From Cladopsammia gracilis (taxonomy: Eukaryota > Cnidaria > Anthozoa > Scleractinia > Dendrophylliidae): DNA of 64,000 nucleotides. Positions 13,247-23,856 of this stretch are shown one piece after another. The notes beneath the pieces were generated by a model. It saw only the letters and a program-made list of their open reading frames with translations, made no database searches and had not been told where the DNA came from. Within the stretch, counting starts at the first letter, position 1. Each line of letters begins with the position of its first letter. Location: assembly GCA_022457155.1 (NCBI GenBank), contig JAJGOT010000038.1, positions 1,897,001 to 1,961,000 of the forward strand. The letters run 5' to 3'. The translations under genes were made by a program, and so were the position numbers.

Positions 13247-13279
13247 TGATGCTTACATGGTTTTCAAACTGGGGACTAA

Positions 13280-14387
13280 TTGTATTTCTAGTATGGGTCT
13301 AGTATGACTTTCTCCATATAAACAGGCCACAGCTTTCGTAGATGTTTGGTCGATGAAAGATGTTTTCATTTCAGCGGCGGCTGAGTTTCTATATCTCTGC
13401 AGCATCGTCATTCCGTTGTAGCCGAGTAAGCTTAAGCTTATATCGATTTAAAACTTGAAAGCATCTTTTAAAGCTTTTCGTTCGCCCAGATTGACACATA
13501 CTTCGAAAGCTGTGGCATATTGGGAAAGTAACTTTAAAGAAATTCATCATAAAAGTGAGAAAGAACTTGGTTTACTCACCAAACTCACTGCCTTTCGCGT
13601 CCCTCGCATCATGTTTCGCGTCGTTCGCATCAGGCAAAAAGCAGATGATTTTTTACGAAGATAAGCTTACTCGACACCTTTCACTCGGACTCAATTCCCT
13701 GGATTCAATTGGTCCCGAATATCCCTTTGCTTGCTCCGCGTCTGCTCCGGTGATCAAGCCCCAAATTCCGAATACTCCGACTGTTGTAAACGACAAAATA
13801 TCGACGTGGTTACATTACGCATTGATCTTATACTTCATGTAACAAGTCACGTACGGGAAACTTCGGTGAAACCATATGAACATTACATCATATCTTACCC
13901 TATATGAAGTATTTATCGAATTTTTTATCACTCTAACATAGTGTCTACGTGCTACGCACTAGACACAAAAATCAGTTAAAGAATATAATTCTACTGAGAC
14001 TGAATGCTTATCAATTTTTGATTACCGTTTTTTTCCCTGACCGAACAAAATCGAACCAATCGCATCAATTGAGTTTGATTATGTTCGGTAATCGAACTTA
14101 ATCCAACTCACCGAAAAGTTCCAATTTGATTTTGTTTGATTGCCGAACCAATTGAACTCCAATCGAACGATTGAGTTCAATTGGGTTCGATTGGTTTTTG
14201 GTTTGGATTCGTTCATGTGACTACATCGGGCTACCTAAATAACTAACTACATGTAATCTATCAATTTAAGCCACAACACAACACAGCACAGAATATCTTG
14301 TTGCTTATTACCAGCATGTATCAGTGTTTGATCAGTTAACCATACAAGTTAATATAACTCAATAATTACATGACTGGCCTAACTAAC
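13280..14387. other. intronic sequence without genes; TCGATTGG-rich palindromic patch
   Basis: 13280-13990 contains several short open frames but none with recognisable protein character. At 14040-14215 the motifs ATCGAACCAATCG, TCGATTGG and GAACTCAATCG recur on both strands, giving a self-complementary patch that may be a fold-back relic. The rest of intron 1 (11640-12890) shows no gene. Confidence 0.5.
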
Positions 14388-14543
14388 CTTTGATTTTAGT
14401 CTATTAATTTTCCTCGTGTTTGAGCTAGGCACTGCCTTCAAACTTCTACACTGTTCTGACTGGTTCACTGCTGTCTGCCTCGCTTCCTTTCGGGCCTTCA
14501 TAAAGGCATTAACATCGAAGCGACTGTTCTTAGTGTGTGGCAT

Positions 14544-15030
14544 AATGCTACAAGTTCACCTAGTGCAATACACAAGACACTGTTATACGTTTAACCCGGG
14601 TATTCACGTATAAGCTAAAATTCAGCAAAACAAAAACGATACGATTCTTCTCTATGCTTCAAAGATTTAAAAAAATTCTTTCAAATGCTGTTGTTTGGAA
14701 AACTGTTAAATTCTTTCGGAGCCAAAAACTTACCTTTGTATTGTCGAGAAAATCTACGCCATTAGACCGAAGAAGTCACTGGGCTTGCTATGGAAGGACG
14801 GACTCTCTGCGATGGCATGTGTTTGGTATCTTCTGAAAGCTAAAAGAACAAGCTACCATTTTCTGTTGTGAATGAAGCAGAACAGATTTCCCAGAAGGCG
14901 TGAGGACCCATTATTTATACCAAGCCTTACTCGTCCCCAGTCTTCTCTCGGAAATTCCGAATTCGGCCCGCCATTTTTGAAAACATTGCAATGCAGCTTT
15001 GTGGCACGTGCTAGCCCGGAGTGTTCAGAA
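14544..15030. other. 5' flank of the minus-strand gene; no supported gene
   Basis: Upstream of the ATG at 14543. The minus strand contains a 76-codon open frame (15083-14853) with RATKLHCNVFKNGGPNSEFP, which I cannot assign. No convincing TATA box or CpG-rich block was identified. Confidence 0.3.
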
Positions 15031-15308
15031 TGAATGGAAAGAGAACCATATATAAAGATGGAGCATTTAAGCAGTTCAACCAACTCTAATTTGTGAAAGT
15101 GGTTGCCTTTTAAGAGATGGCCTTAATAGAACTAAAACTATCATCAGACAGTAAAGGAACATGCTGTATCAGAAACTATACAATGAGCAAAACTACCTCT
15201 TTTCAAAGGTTATGGAAGTGAAAACGACATTTAGAGGCATACGGAAAATAACCTATCACATACCATCACTGGAAGGGTATGTAAACCTGCATTCAGAAAG
15301 GTGTACAT

Positions 15309-15447
15309 TGTTGTATTTGATAACGTCATGATTTACGTCATGAGTTATTATGGGATGGAATAAAGCAGAACGTTTTGAGCACGTTTTGAGATTACATGTT
15401 TGTAAGTGTTTATATACACTTTTCCAGTTTAATTGTAGTATACAAAA
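15309..15447 (+). repeat. 5' LTR (139 bp)
   Basis: Begins TGTTGTATTTGATAACG and ends TAGTATACAAAA. The end is set by the target duplication on the 3' side, so it finishes in CAAAA instead of the usual CA. It is followed directly by CTGGCGACGAGGA, the likely tRNA primer-binding site. TGACGT/ACGTCA-like palindromes (AACGTCATGA, TTACGTCATGA) near the start resemble CRE/ATF sites. Confidence 0.92.
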
Positions 15448-15498
15448 CTGGCGACGAGGATTTTATTCGTACTCAACGACGCGTAGAGTCCGTAAAGA

Positions 15499-16212
15499 AT
15501 GGCTGCTGGCCTAGTGGGAAATTTAGGGCCCTTTGACGAGAATATCGAGCGTTTTGGTGACTATGTTGGTCGAATGGAGGCGTTCATGGCGGCGAATGAA
15601 ATTGCTGATGACCGGAAAGTCAATGTTTTCCTGGCCGTGATTGGGCCTGACGCTTATAAGCTGTTGAAGAATCTCTGTGATCCTGAGAATCCTAACGGAA
15701 AGACATATGAGGAACTTAAACAGAGTCTACAAGGACATTACGAGCCGGCTCCGATCGTGATTGCCGAACGGCACAAATTCTGGACTGCTTCGCAAGGAGG
15801 TGACGAGAGCGTTTCTGCCTTTGTGGTTAGATTGAAGAAATTGGCCTCCACTTGCAACTTTGGTCCGTTCTTGCCTCAAGCCCTTCGTGACAGGTTGGTG
15901 TCTGAATTGCATCAGAAGATGTCTCGAACTCAGCGCCACCTTTTGTCGATAAGAGCTTTAACCTATGGAGTTGCTCACGATCGGTGCGTTGCGGATGAAA
16001 TGGCGGGAAAAGCTAACAAAGAGCACATGGGCGAGTCGATGGTTGCAGAGAACAAAGTACAGGAGTTCAGTCCGTATAAAGGGAAGACGAAAGCAACTGG
16101 AAACCGTGGCAGTCAGCTAAGTGGTGGAAATTTTGAAATTTTGAAAAGTGCAATTCAGAGATGCAACTTGTCACCACTGTCAGCGAAAAGGACACATCCG
16201 TCCTGTATGTAA
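15499..16212 (+). CDS. gag: Gypsy Gag-like protein
   Basis: Open for 237 codons from an ATG 51 bases after the LTR. It begins MAAGLVGNLGPFDENIERFG and continues with a retrotransposon capsid-type helical region (KTYEELKQSLQGHYEPAPIV, WTASQGGDESVSAFVVRLKK) of the kind that forms cytoplasmic particles. The frame ends just before the zinc knuckle, which lies in the +1 frame (CHHCQRKGHIRPVC at about 16169-16210, a CX2CX4HX4C knuckle). So either a programmed +1 shift joins gag to pol, or an indel has moved the knuckle out of frame. A tandem AAATTTTGAAATTTTG sits just upstream of the overlap. Confidence 0.85.
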   Translation: MAAGLVGNLGPFDENIERFGDYVGRMEAFMAANEIADDRKVNVFLAVIGPDAYKLLKNLCDPENPNGKTYEELKQSLQGHYEPAPIVIAERHKFWTASQGGDESVSAFVVRLKKLASTCNFGPFLPQALRDRLVSELHQKMSRTQRHLLSIRALTYGVAHDRCVADEMAGKANKEHMGESMVAENKVQEFSPYKGKTKATGNRGSQLSGGNFEILKSAIQRCNLSPLSAKRTHPSCM

Positions 16213-19200
16213 AGTCAAATTGTCAGAAAGTCCTGGCCAACGTAGGCCCAAGAATGCAAATATGAATACCTGTGATTCAGATGACGAAGTTTGTGAGGAG
16301 AGCCAGTACATGTACAGCAGCCCTGAGGATGAAGAAAGCGCTGATGCTTTTGGTCTGTATAGAACTGGAACTGAACGTTGTAATGACACTGATACTGTTA
16401 AACCGTATGTAGTCACTGTGCAAGTAGGTCATGCTAATTTAGCTATGGAAATTGATACGGGAGCTTCTCGTTCAACTGTTTCAGAGTATGTATACAATAC
16501 TTTATTGTCTGGTTATCCACTTAAGAAAGCAGGTGTTATATTACGTAGTTATTCTGGTGAGAAAGTTCCCCTAGTAGGAAAAATCTCTGTTCCTGTGAAG
16601 TATGCTGCCGATGAAAAGATCCTTGATCTAATTGTAGTCCAAGGAAAACGGCCAACTCTGTTTGGGAGAGATTGGTTGAGTAAGATAAAGCTAAATTGGG
16701 AAACTGTATTCCAAGTTACTGAACAAGTAAGGGACACTGACAATTCAGTTCCAAAATCAGAAACATACCCTGCTGAATTCAATGAATTGTTAGGGGAATA
16801 CAAAGTTTTGTTCAGTAACCAAAACACTGGTATCAAGGGTTTTACTGGCACTCTTTCACTCAAAGAAGGTGTCAAGCCGGTCTTCGTGAAAGACAGACCC
16901 GTGCCCTACTCAATTGTTTCACAAGTTGAGAAAGAATATGACCGACTTGTACAGGCAGACATTTTGTACCCGGTATCACATAGCAAATGGGCTAGTCCAG
17001 TGGTGCATGTCCCCAAAGCCGATGGTACGCTGAGGGTGTGTGGGGATTACAAGGGAGTAAATGCATGCATCAATGATGATATATACAAATTGCCTAATGT
17101 ACAGGATATGTTTGCTATGCTTTCTCAGGATGGTTCGACCCCAGACACATTTTCAGTTATTGATTTAGCCAGTGCTTTTAATCAGTTGTTTCTAGATGAA
17201 GAGTCATCTGAGCTATTGACCATAAACACATGCAAAGGTTTGTTCAAATCTCAACGTTTGTGTTTTGGCGTCAAAACAGCCACAGCTCAGTTCCAGCGAG
17301 TCATGGATTCAATTTTGTCTGGAGTTCCAGGAGTGATGGTAAGAGTTGATGATATCTTAGTTGCTACTTCTGGGGGAGCAACCCCACATTTAACAGTCCT
17401 GAAAGGTGTTTAGCAGGTTGGCTAAACAATGTCAAGCTAAATGGAAAGAAATGTCAATTCTTCAGAACTGAGGTAAAGTATATGGGACACATTTTAAGCA
17501 AGCTGGGAATAAGTCCTGTAAAGAGCAAACTAGATGCCATACAATTGGCCCCCAGACCTTAAGATGTCTCTGAACTGCGATCATTTTTGGGAATGATTAA
17601 CTACTATTCAAAGTTCATCAAAGATTTTTCATCTAAGTTGCATCCACTGTATGAACTTCTTAGTAACAAGACTAAATGGTTTTGGAGTGAAAGTTGTGAG
17701 GCTGCCTTTCTGTGGGCCAAAGAAGTTCTTTCCAGTGAGCAGGTCTTGGTCCACTATGACCCAAACAAACGCCTCATACTAGATGTTGATGCCAGTTCCC
17801 ATGGCATTGGGGCAGTTTTGAGTCATCAGATGGAGGATGGCACTGAGAGGCCCATCGAGTATGCTTCTCGCACTCTGAATAGTGCAGAAAAAAATTATGC
17901 CCAAATAGAAAAGGAAGGTTTGGCCATAATCTTTGGTGTCAAAAGGTTTAATCTTTACATTTATGGGAGGAAGTTTAAGTTAGTGACTGATCATCAACCT
18001 TTGACCCGCATCTTTGGTCCTAAATCAGGTGTTCCCTCTTTGGCTGCTGCTAGACTGCAGCGGTGGGCCTTGCTGTTGACTGGTTATGACTATGACATCG
18101 TTTATAAGAAGTCTTCAGACAATGCCAATGCAGATTTCTTTAGCAGATTTCCCGTGCCAATTGGTGAGGTGGAGGATCCTGACCCTGATGAGAATTATGT
18201 TCACCGTACGGTGGTGAGTGATCTGCCCTTACCTGCATTGGAGATTGCTCAGAATACTACAAAGGACAAAGTGCTTGTTAAGATATATGAGTATACGTCC
18301 TCAGGTTGGCCTGGTCAATGCCCTGATCCTGAAATGAAACCTTATTGGAGTCGCAGAGAGGAACTTTCCCTAGACAATGGATGCATCCTATGGGGTAGAC
18401 GAGTGGTTATTCCTGTCATCCTACAGGAACGGTTGTTGGAAGAGCTGCATGAGTGTCATCCTGGAATGTGTCGCATGAAGGCGCTTGCAAGGTCGTTTGT
18501 CTGGTGGCCAAGAATTGACCAGGATATAGAAGACAAAGTTAGATTTTGTCAGGATTGTGTTAGTACACAAGGGTCTCCTAAAGCTGTGCCTTTGCTCTTA
18601 TGGCCTTGGTGTACTGAGCCATGGCAGAGGATACATGTGGATTATGCTGAGGTGAAGGGACAACAATTTTTCCTTGTGGTTGATAGTCACTCTAAATGGT
18701 TAGAGGTGTTTCCCATGACTAGTACAACTGCAACGGCTACCATAAATGCTCTTAGAGGTTTATTTGCACGGTATGGATTGCCTCAGGAACTGGTAAGTGA
18801 CAATGGCCCTCAATTCATAGCTGATGAGTTTACGACCTTTTTAAAAATGAATCGGGTGAAACATACACTTTGTCCCCCTTACCATCCGGCTAGCAACGGC
18901 TTAGCAGAGCGACATGTGCAGACCTTCAAAGGTATGTATAAGATCCTAAGTAAGAGTATGTCTGTACAACATCGGGTGGCTGATCTTCTGTTTCGATACA
19001 GAAATATTCCACATTCCACTACAGGTAAGACTCCAGCAGAACTGTTTTTAAAAAGAGAACCTAGGACACAACTCTCCATGGTGAAGCCTAGTTTGCAGAG
19101 CAAAGTAGAAAATAGACAAGCGGCATCCAAATTGTACAGGGATGGAGATCACCCTAAAGTGAGATACTTTGATTTGTATCAACCAGTCAGAGTAAAAAAT

Positions 19201-19629
19201 GTTAGAGGGGGAAAGGAGAAATGGATACCGGATACAATTGTAGCTGTCAACGGTCCTGAGACTTATCTTGTTAGAGTACCCGGCAATGATCATAGATATG
19301 TGCATGCAAATCATTTATTACCTGATGATGCCAGAGGTTTGAGTACTGAGAGGGAAAAACCTGAAATTGAAGTAGTTGATTATGACCCTCCAGTTTTTCA
19401 AGAGAATCCTGGGGCCTGTGTGGGTCCAATGCCCCCTAGACAGTCCACCCCCGAGTCAATTCCAAGCCCTGCTCCTGTGTCCAGAGATATGCCTAATACA
19501 GAGCCAGTAGCTAGTCCTAATTCAGAGCCTAAACATGTAGCTTCCTCGGTTCTGCGGCCAGTGGGAACCCCTGTGAAAGTGACCTGGTCCGGGCGTATTA
19601 GCAAACCTCCGAAGAGGTTAGACCTTTAG
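16145..19629 (+). pseudogene. pol: Gypsy pol: zinc knuckle, protease, RT, RNase H, integrase
   Basis: 16145-17413 carries the CCHC knuckle, an aspartic protease (AMEIDTGASRSTVSEYVYNT, with the D-T-G active site) and RT (WASPVVHVPKADGTLRVCGD, and VRVDDILVA in place of Y-x-DD). The frame breaks near 17385. The thumb region follows in another frame with one TAA at about 17561. 17587-19629 is open for 680 codons: RNase H (LILDVDASSHGIGAVLSHQM, VTDHQPLTRIFG), integrase HHCC (HECHPGMCRMKALARSFVWW, CQDC), DDE core (HVDYAEVKG, SDNGPQFI, NGLAERHVQTFKGMY) and a C-terminal GRISKPPKRLDL tail. Two lesions in an element this young are notable. Confidence 0.9.
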
Positions 19630-19691
19630 TAGCCATAAGGTCCTATAGCTGTGTTTTTAGCTGGTTCATTTTATTTGTCATGTTTATCGTT

Positions 19692-19706
19692 ATAGGAAAG
19701 AGGAAA
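19692..19706 (+). other. polypurine tract
   Basis: ATAGGAAAGAGGAAA immediately precedes the 3' LTR. It is the expected plus-strand primer position. Confidence 0.8.
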
Positions 19707-19845
19707 TGTTGTATTTGATAACGTCATGATTTACGTCATGAGTTATTATGGGATGGAAAAAAGCAGAACGTTTTGAGCACGTTTTGAGATTACATGTTTG
19801 TAAGTGTTTATATACACTTTTCCAGTTTAATTGTAGTATACAAAA
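19707..19845 (+). repeat. 3' LTR (139 bp)
   Basis: Same length as the 5' LTR with a single A/T difference, followed by the TACAT target duplication. Confidence 0.93.
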
Positions 19846-20199
19846 TACATGTATGGTATTTCAAATAGCAAAATGCAAGTCTTACTAAAGAAGATTGACT
19901 TAGAAGGGCTTTCAATAGAAGCAGACAGAAGAGGGCAACAGAAAAAGCTTCGGATTGGCACTATCGGAGACAATGAACTGCTAGTAAGACGTACTATTAT
20001 TCAAACATATCAATGTGTGAACATCCTTATGTAAGGGCAACCAGCTTAAAAAGCAGAAATAAGGGACCTGTCATAAGTTTCTCAGCCTTTCTCAATTTAT
20101 TTAAAGCGAACTGAAAGATGTACTGTGTTTTAGAAAGCCTACGCTGGACACATGCCAAGTGTGCAACAAAACTTAGAACGGGCTGGACTATGTGGACTA

Positions 20200-20570
20200 T
20201 CTATCTTTTAGCATCAAAGGTATAATCAGTGCATTGAAATGTGATGATTTATATTAGATTAAAATATGTACATAGGGTAAATGAATGCATATACGTTAAA
20301 GCCAAAAATGTGGGACGTGCATACTTAGGGGCCGACAATTTCTGGAGTGAATTTTCAGAAATAACTAACATTTCCGTAACAAAAAGGCCAATCTTTTATA
20401 GCTCATGGTTTAGAAAAGGAATTATTCACATTGCCTACAAAAGATTTAAAATTCCATCAGCTACTGGATATGAAAGACAAACTTTGCTCAGAATTGCCTT
20501 TCACCATTTACTGCAGCTTTTTAAATGCTATTCCAAATGAATGGAAACAGAACCATGTGTAAAAATGGAG
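20200..20570 (+). pseudogene. LINE (Tx1-like) C-terminal fragment
   Basis: Frame 20241-20540 has FWSEFSEITNIS, then RPIFYSSWFRKGIIHI. After a frame change it has LNAIPNEWKQN at about 20515-20550. This is the same block order as in the LINE remnant at 300-720 (FYYNEWHPKGI followed by AIPKHLREKA), so a Tx1-like origin is likely. It is short and frameshifted, and it leads directly into duplicated block B. Confidence 0.55.
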
Positions 20571-20916
20571 CATTTAAGCAGTTCAACCAACTCTAATTTC
20601 AAGCTGTAAAAGTGGTTGCCTTTTAAGAGATGGCCTTAATAGAACTAAAACTATCATCAGACAGCAAAGGAACATGCTCTATCAGAAACCATACAATGAG
20701 ATGAGCAATACTAGCTGCCTCTTCAAAGCTTATGGAAGTGCAACTGACATTTAGAGGCATACGGAAAATAACCTATCACATACCATCACTGGAAGGGTAT
20801 GTAAAACTGCATTAAGAAAGGTGTACATGTACTATATTTCAAATAGCAAAATACAAGTCTTACTAAAGAAGATTGACTTAGTAGGGCCTTCAATATAAGC
20901 AGACAGGAGAGGGCAA

Positions 20917-21947
20917 GACTCCTCAGAAACTTTTACCTACAACAAAATATGCAGTTGTCAACTTCATTTTTGTGACGAAAGATGATGAAAGGCCTTTCGT
21001 CACTATGTCATGGCCCTTGAATGTTCGAGTGAAGGAACCACTCTTTATCAGTCAATAATAAATCATAAGTTGAACGTTGGCTGTATTTCCTCGGTTGGCC
21101 GTATCTCCTCGGATGTACACGCGCTTCATTAACAGCCAATCAGAAAGCGATCTATAGCCGGTGACTTTGGTCGATCCATCGACGAACGAGTTCTGCCATG
21201 TGTTCTTGTCAGTGGAGTTTTTGCTGCCTTGAAGGTGAGTTTTACCATGTTTTCGAAGTATTTTGTGCTCAGAACCAGGCACGAGTTTCTATGCATTTGT
21301 CGAGTTTGTATCCCCAGCAAACTTTTAAAATTTCGTGGCGATTTATGTAATTTGTTTGGCTATAGAAGCCGGATTGCTTCACTTCAGTTCTGCGAGTGCA
21401 ATGGTGCCCAGGACGCCCTCATGGGAGAAAATTATCACAGAAATATTAACAAGAACCTGCTTCGGAAGACTGATTATCGAAGAAACACGACTGAAAATCT
21501 GCTTCGGCAGACTGATAATTTCCTTTGGGAAACTGAATACAGCAATGTCAATGTGACTCTGAAGAAATATGAAAATTGTATGAATGACTTGCATTCTTTT
21601 GGCAGTCATTTTCCTATATAATTTTTGTGATGTTATCTAAAGCCTCATCTTCCCTTTCAATAAAGGCCAAGATGCCAGCAAACATTCCAAACCAAACCAA
21701 ACCCCAGTTGCATTTCACTCCTTCAGGACCCTCGACTATATCTGTTCAGGGGAAGATCCAATTTTTTTTGTAAAGCGGAGAGGGTGACTGTTCATTGTCT
21801 GATCACCAAAATGTTTGAGCTTTGACCTTGCTTTTTATATTTTTTTTACGTTATATGTATAAAATAGCGGTCAGGTAACAAGTCATCCGTTCCATCCTGT
21901 TTCGCATGAGACACATGCAGTCTTCGACTGCCTTTTTTTTTCATATG
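20917..21947. other. 1-kb insert in copy B with promoter-like start and AATAAA end
   Basis: Not present in copy A. It has a CCAAT-type box (AGCCAATCAGAAAGCG, about 21134), a GAAG|GTGAGT donor-like site at 21234, a 130-codon open frame (21229-21621) containing two similar segments (NLLRKTDYRRNTTENLLRQT), and AATAAA at about 21659. It ends near a T-run just before block B resumes. It may be a transcribed unit carried in by transposition; I do not recognise the product. Confidence 0.4.
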
Positions 21948-22149
21948 AAGCTTCGGAATGGCACTATCGAAGACAATGAACTGGTAGTAAGAAGTACTAT
22001 TATTCAAACATATCGATGTGTCAAATGTGGTCTGAATTTGTCCGTGAACATCCTAATTTAAGCTGGACAACCAGCTTAAAAAGCAGAAATAAGGGACCTG
22101 TCATAAGTTTCTCAGCCTTTCTCAATTTATTTAATAGCGAACTGAAAGA

Positions 22150-22155
22150 TATACT
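22150..22155. repeat. left flank of the TATACT direct repeat
   Basis: TATACT here and at 38140-38145 abuts the 18-bp inverted repeat on both sides, in the position of a target-site duplication. Confidence 0.75.
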
Positions 22156-22661
22156 GAGGCCTTCCAAGGGGTAAAAGCGACAAGCGACATGGCCCCGAAA
22201 ACTGCCGACACGAGACGTTCTCAACAGCTACAAGCGACTCGATTCCGCCTCAAAAATATGACAATTACAACAACACAATAAACACTGAAAATAAACAGCG
22301 ACTTCAAAAAATTGTGCAATTTACCAATAAAAGTTAAAGATTATTGATTATATCATCTATATTAACACGCGACGGTCTGCCTTTGTTGTAATTGATCTTT
22401 GACCCATCTTTCATATTGAAACGTCTATCAACGTCGTTCCCAAGGCCCTTCTCTTCCTCTCTTTGCATCGGACGTGTAGTCAGAGTAGACCCTATATATA
22501 TCCCGGTATACATACATATCGATGACCTTTGATTTTTGGCGCTCATATGTCATTTCGAATCTCTGGTAATCTCTGACGTCATCTCTGGTGATCTAATAAG
22601 GGTCAATAGATCTCAATACGTAACTCTTCCCGTGTTACAAGTCACACATAGTCATCAGTCA

Positions 22662-23197
22662 TGGGTAAACACAAGAAGGAAAAGAGAAAACGAGAAAAGT
22701 TCGAAAAACGCAGACGACACAAATTACACAAGACACATAACACGCAAAAGCCTCGGAAGGGTGGAAAAGGTAAGTCAATTCTTTTTATGGTCTTTTATGA
22801 CTTTATAGGAAGGAACTTGATGAAGGTAACCTTGGTCAACCTGGAAGATTTATACATCAGTGGTCGCTGGCCACCCATGATTGTAAATTCAGTAATTACA
22901 CTGAAATGCATGCATTGAAGACATATATATATAATTTGAGTTTAATCTGTTTGTGTAATAGGCAATACTATGTATGTATATGGGAAACGAAGGTCACCGA
23001 AGGGAAATGGATTTGAGTTCGAGATTACGAGAGGTTCAACTGGTCTCAATTGTGAAACTGTAGGTGCAAATTGCGCGGGATCATCGCGATCCAAAACTGA
23101 CAGAACTCTCGAGCAGAATCGGTTCAAAAACAAGCTAGGATCATCCAATTCGGAAAAATGTTTACGTTTATCCGCGTTTGTAGATCTTTATATATAT
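22662..23197 (+). CDS. two-exon small lysine-rich protein (hypothetical)
   Basis: Exon 1 (22662 to about 22770) encodes MGKHKKEKRKREKFEKRRRH followed by more basic residues to RKGGK, ending at a GTAAGT donor in phase 1. Exon 2 begins at about 22963 after AATAG. In the matching phase it continues GNTMYVYGKRRSPKGNGFEF and runs to a stop near 23197. The phases join cleanly with no stop, giving about 115 residues. The very basic N-terminus suggests nucleic-acid binding or nuclear localisation, but there is no recognisable domain. It is the first gene inside the TIR-bounded segment, about 500 bp from its left end. Confidence 0.45.
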
Positions 23198-23617
23198 TAA
23201 ATAAGACATAAAAGCATCCTAGAATTTTACGGAGATTTTGAAGAAAAGTCAGAAAAGAACTGTTTACTGACCATGACCTATGTCACCTATGGTGATTCTA
23301 AACGCACATAGGTGGGTTCATACTAGGGATGTAAGTAAACTTTAAGCACTCCGGAAGTGCAAGTTATACTACTTATCTTGAGACCACTTAAGTGATAAGA
23401 GTTCATACTGGAATTGTAAGTATGCCATTAGAGTATTGAAGTTGTCAATTATGTTGCGCAGGAAATTTTATCAGTTATATTCAGCATGCAAGCGAAAACT
23501 GTAGCAGCTAAACCATCATAGTTTTCATCATACGACCTCGAAATGCTAGAATGGCATGTATCTTTGGATTGATGATTTTGCTACTGCTGCGATAGCGGTA
23601 TTTGTTATTTCATCTGT

Positions 23618-23737
23618 AGACTACGAACAGTCTCTCTTTCCCAGCGTTAGTCTGTCGAGCGAGAAGCGAACGGATAATGGCCGCGCGAAACTGGGGGCGA
23701 GGCAGGCGCGCGGGAAAAGAGAGACTACAGACAAAGC
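23618..23737. mobile_element. fold-back MITE with AGTCTCTCTTT arms
   Basis: Left arm GACTACGAACAGTCTCTCTT and right arm GGGAAAAGAGAGACTACAGA are imperfect reverse complements around a GC-rich centre (GCGCGCGGG, GCCGCGCG). No ORF of its own. Confidence 0.6.
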
Positions 23738-23856
23738 CCAAGCGTTTGACTTACGTGTTGCTCTCACAACTCAAAAGTCTGATTGGTTCTTTATCGAAGA
23801 TCTGTCAACAAGCGTAACGCCGCGGTGACGAGTTGTCAACACTCGAGATCAATGTC

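Larger units (their letters stand above)
9973..14543 (-). pseudogene. intron-bearing gene of unrecognised family, possibly DDE-like
   Basis: Exon 1 is 14543-14388: 52 codons, MPHTKNSRFDVNAFMKARKE at the start, donor AAG|GTTAGT, phase 0. Exon 2 is about 11638-11582 (VSDSGEVLRDLTRETQNVQ, phase 0). Exon 3 starts at about 11503 after TTTCTTTGCAG and stays open to 10448. It carries two CxxC-like cysteines (CKTC), then GGDGCPFGKNESACFFLLSF, then ELPNDMKMLAMLGGELINSA. Beyond 10448 homologous sequence continues in alternating frames (FKFVTEKYYPATKDTD, WKPWKYEKRIKIA, HVEPLHIKNNAWQYFF), so there are several frameshifts and a stop near 10385. The clean exon joins show it was once a real spliced gene. 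The spaced acidic motifs could suit an RNase H-fold transposase, but I do not recognise the family and the function is unknown. Confidence 0.6.
15309..19845 (+). mobile_element. full-length Ty3/Gypsy retrotransposon, 139-bp LTRs
   Basis: Complete element with 5' LTR, primer site, gag, pol, polypurine tract and 3' LTR. It is flanked by TACAT (15304-15308 and 19846-19850). The copy B block at about 20828 reads GTGTACATGTACTATATTTC across the same point, which is the empty site, so both boundaries are exact. The two LTRs differ at one position (GGAATAAAG versus GGAAAAAAG), which implies a recent insertion. Pol nonetheless carries a frameshift and a stop. Confidence 0.95.
15031..20132. repeat. 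duplicated block, copy A (split by the Gypsy element)
   Basis: 15031-15308 plus 19846-20132 aligns closely with 20536-20916 plus 21948-22155. Shared stretches include GAGCATTTAAGCAGTTCAAC, AGAGGCATACGGAAAATAAC and ATAAGGGACCTGTCATAAGT. Copy A is interrupted at 15308/15309 by the LTR retrotransposon. Confidence 0.9.
20536..22155. repeat. duplicated block, copy B (split by a 1-kb insert)
   Basis: 20536-20916 and 21948-22155 match copy A in order. Between GAGAGGGCAA and AAGCTTCGGAATGG lies about 1,030 bp absent from copy A. This copy preserves the empty site for the Gypsy insertion. Confidence 0.9.

Noticed and set aside
15727..16875. Minus-strand ORFs of 70-108 codons
   Set aside because: Antisense of gag and pol in the intact-boundary Gypsy element; no independent signal.
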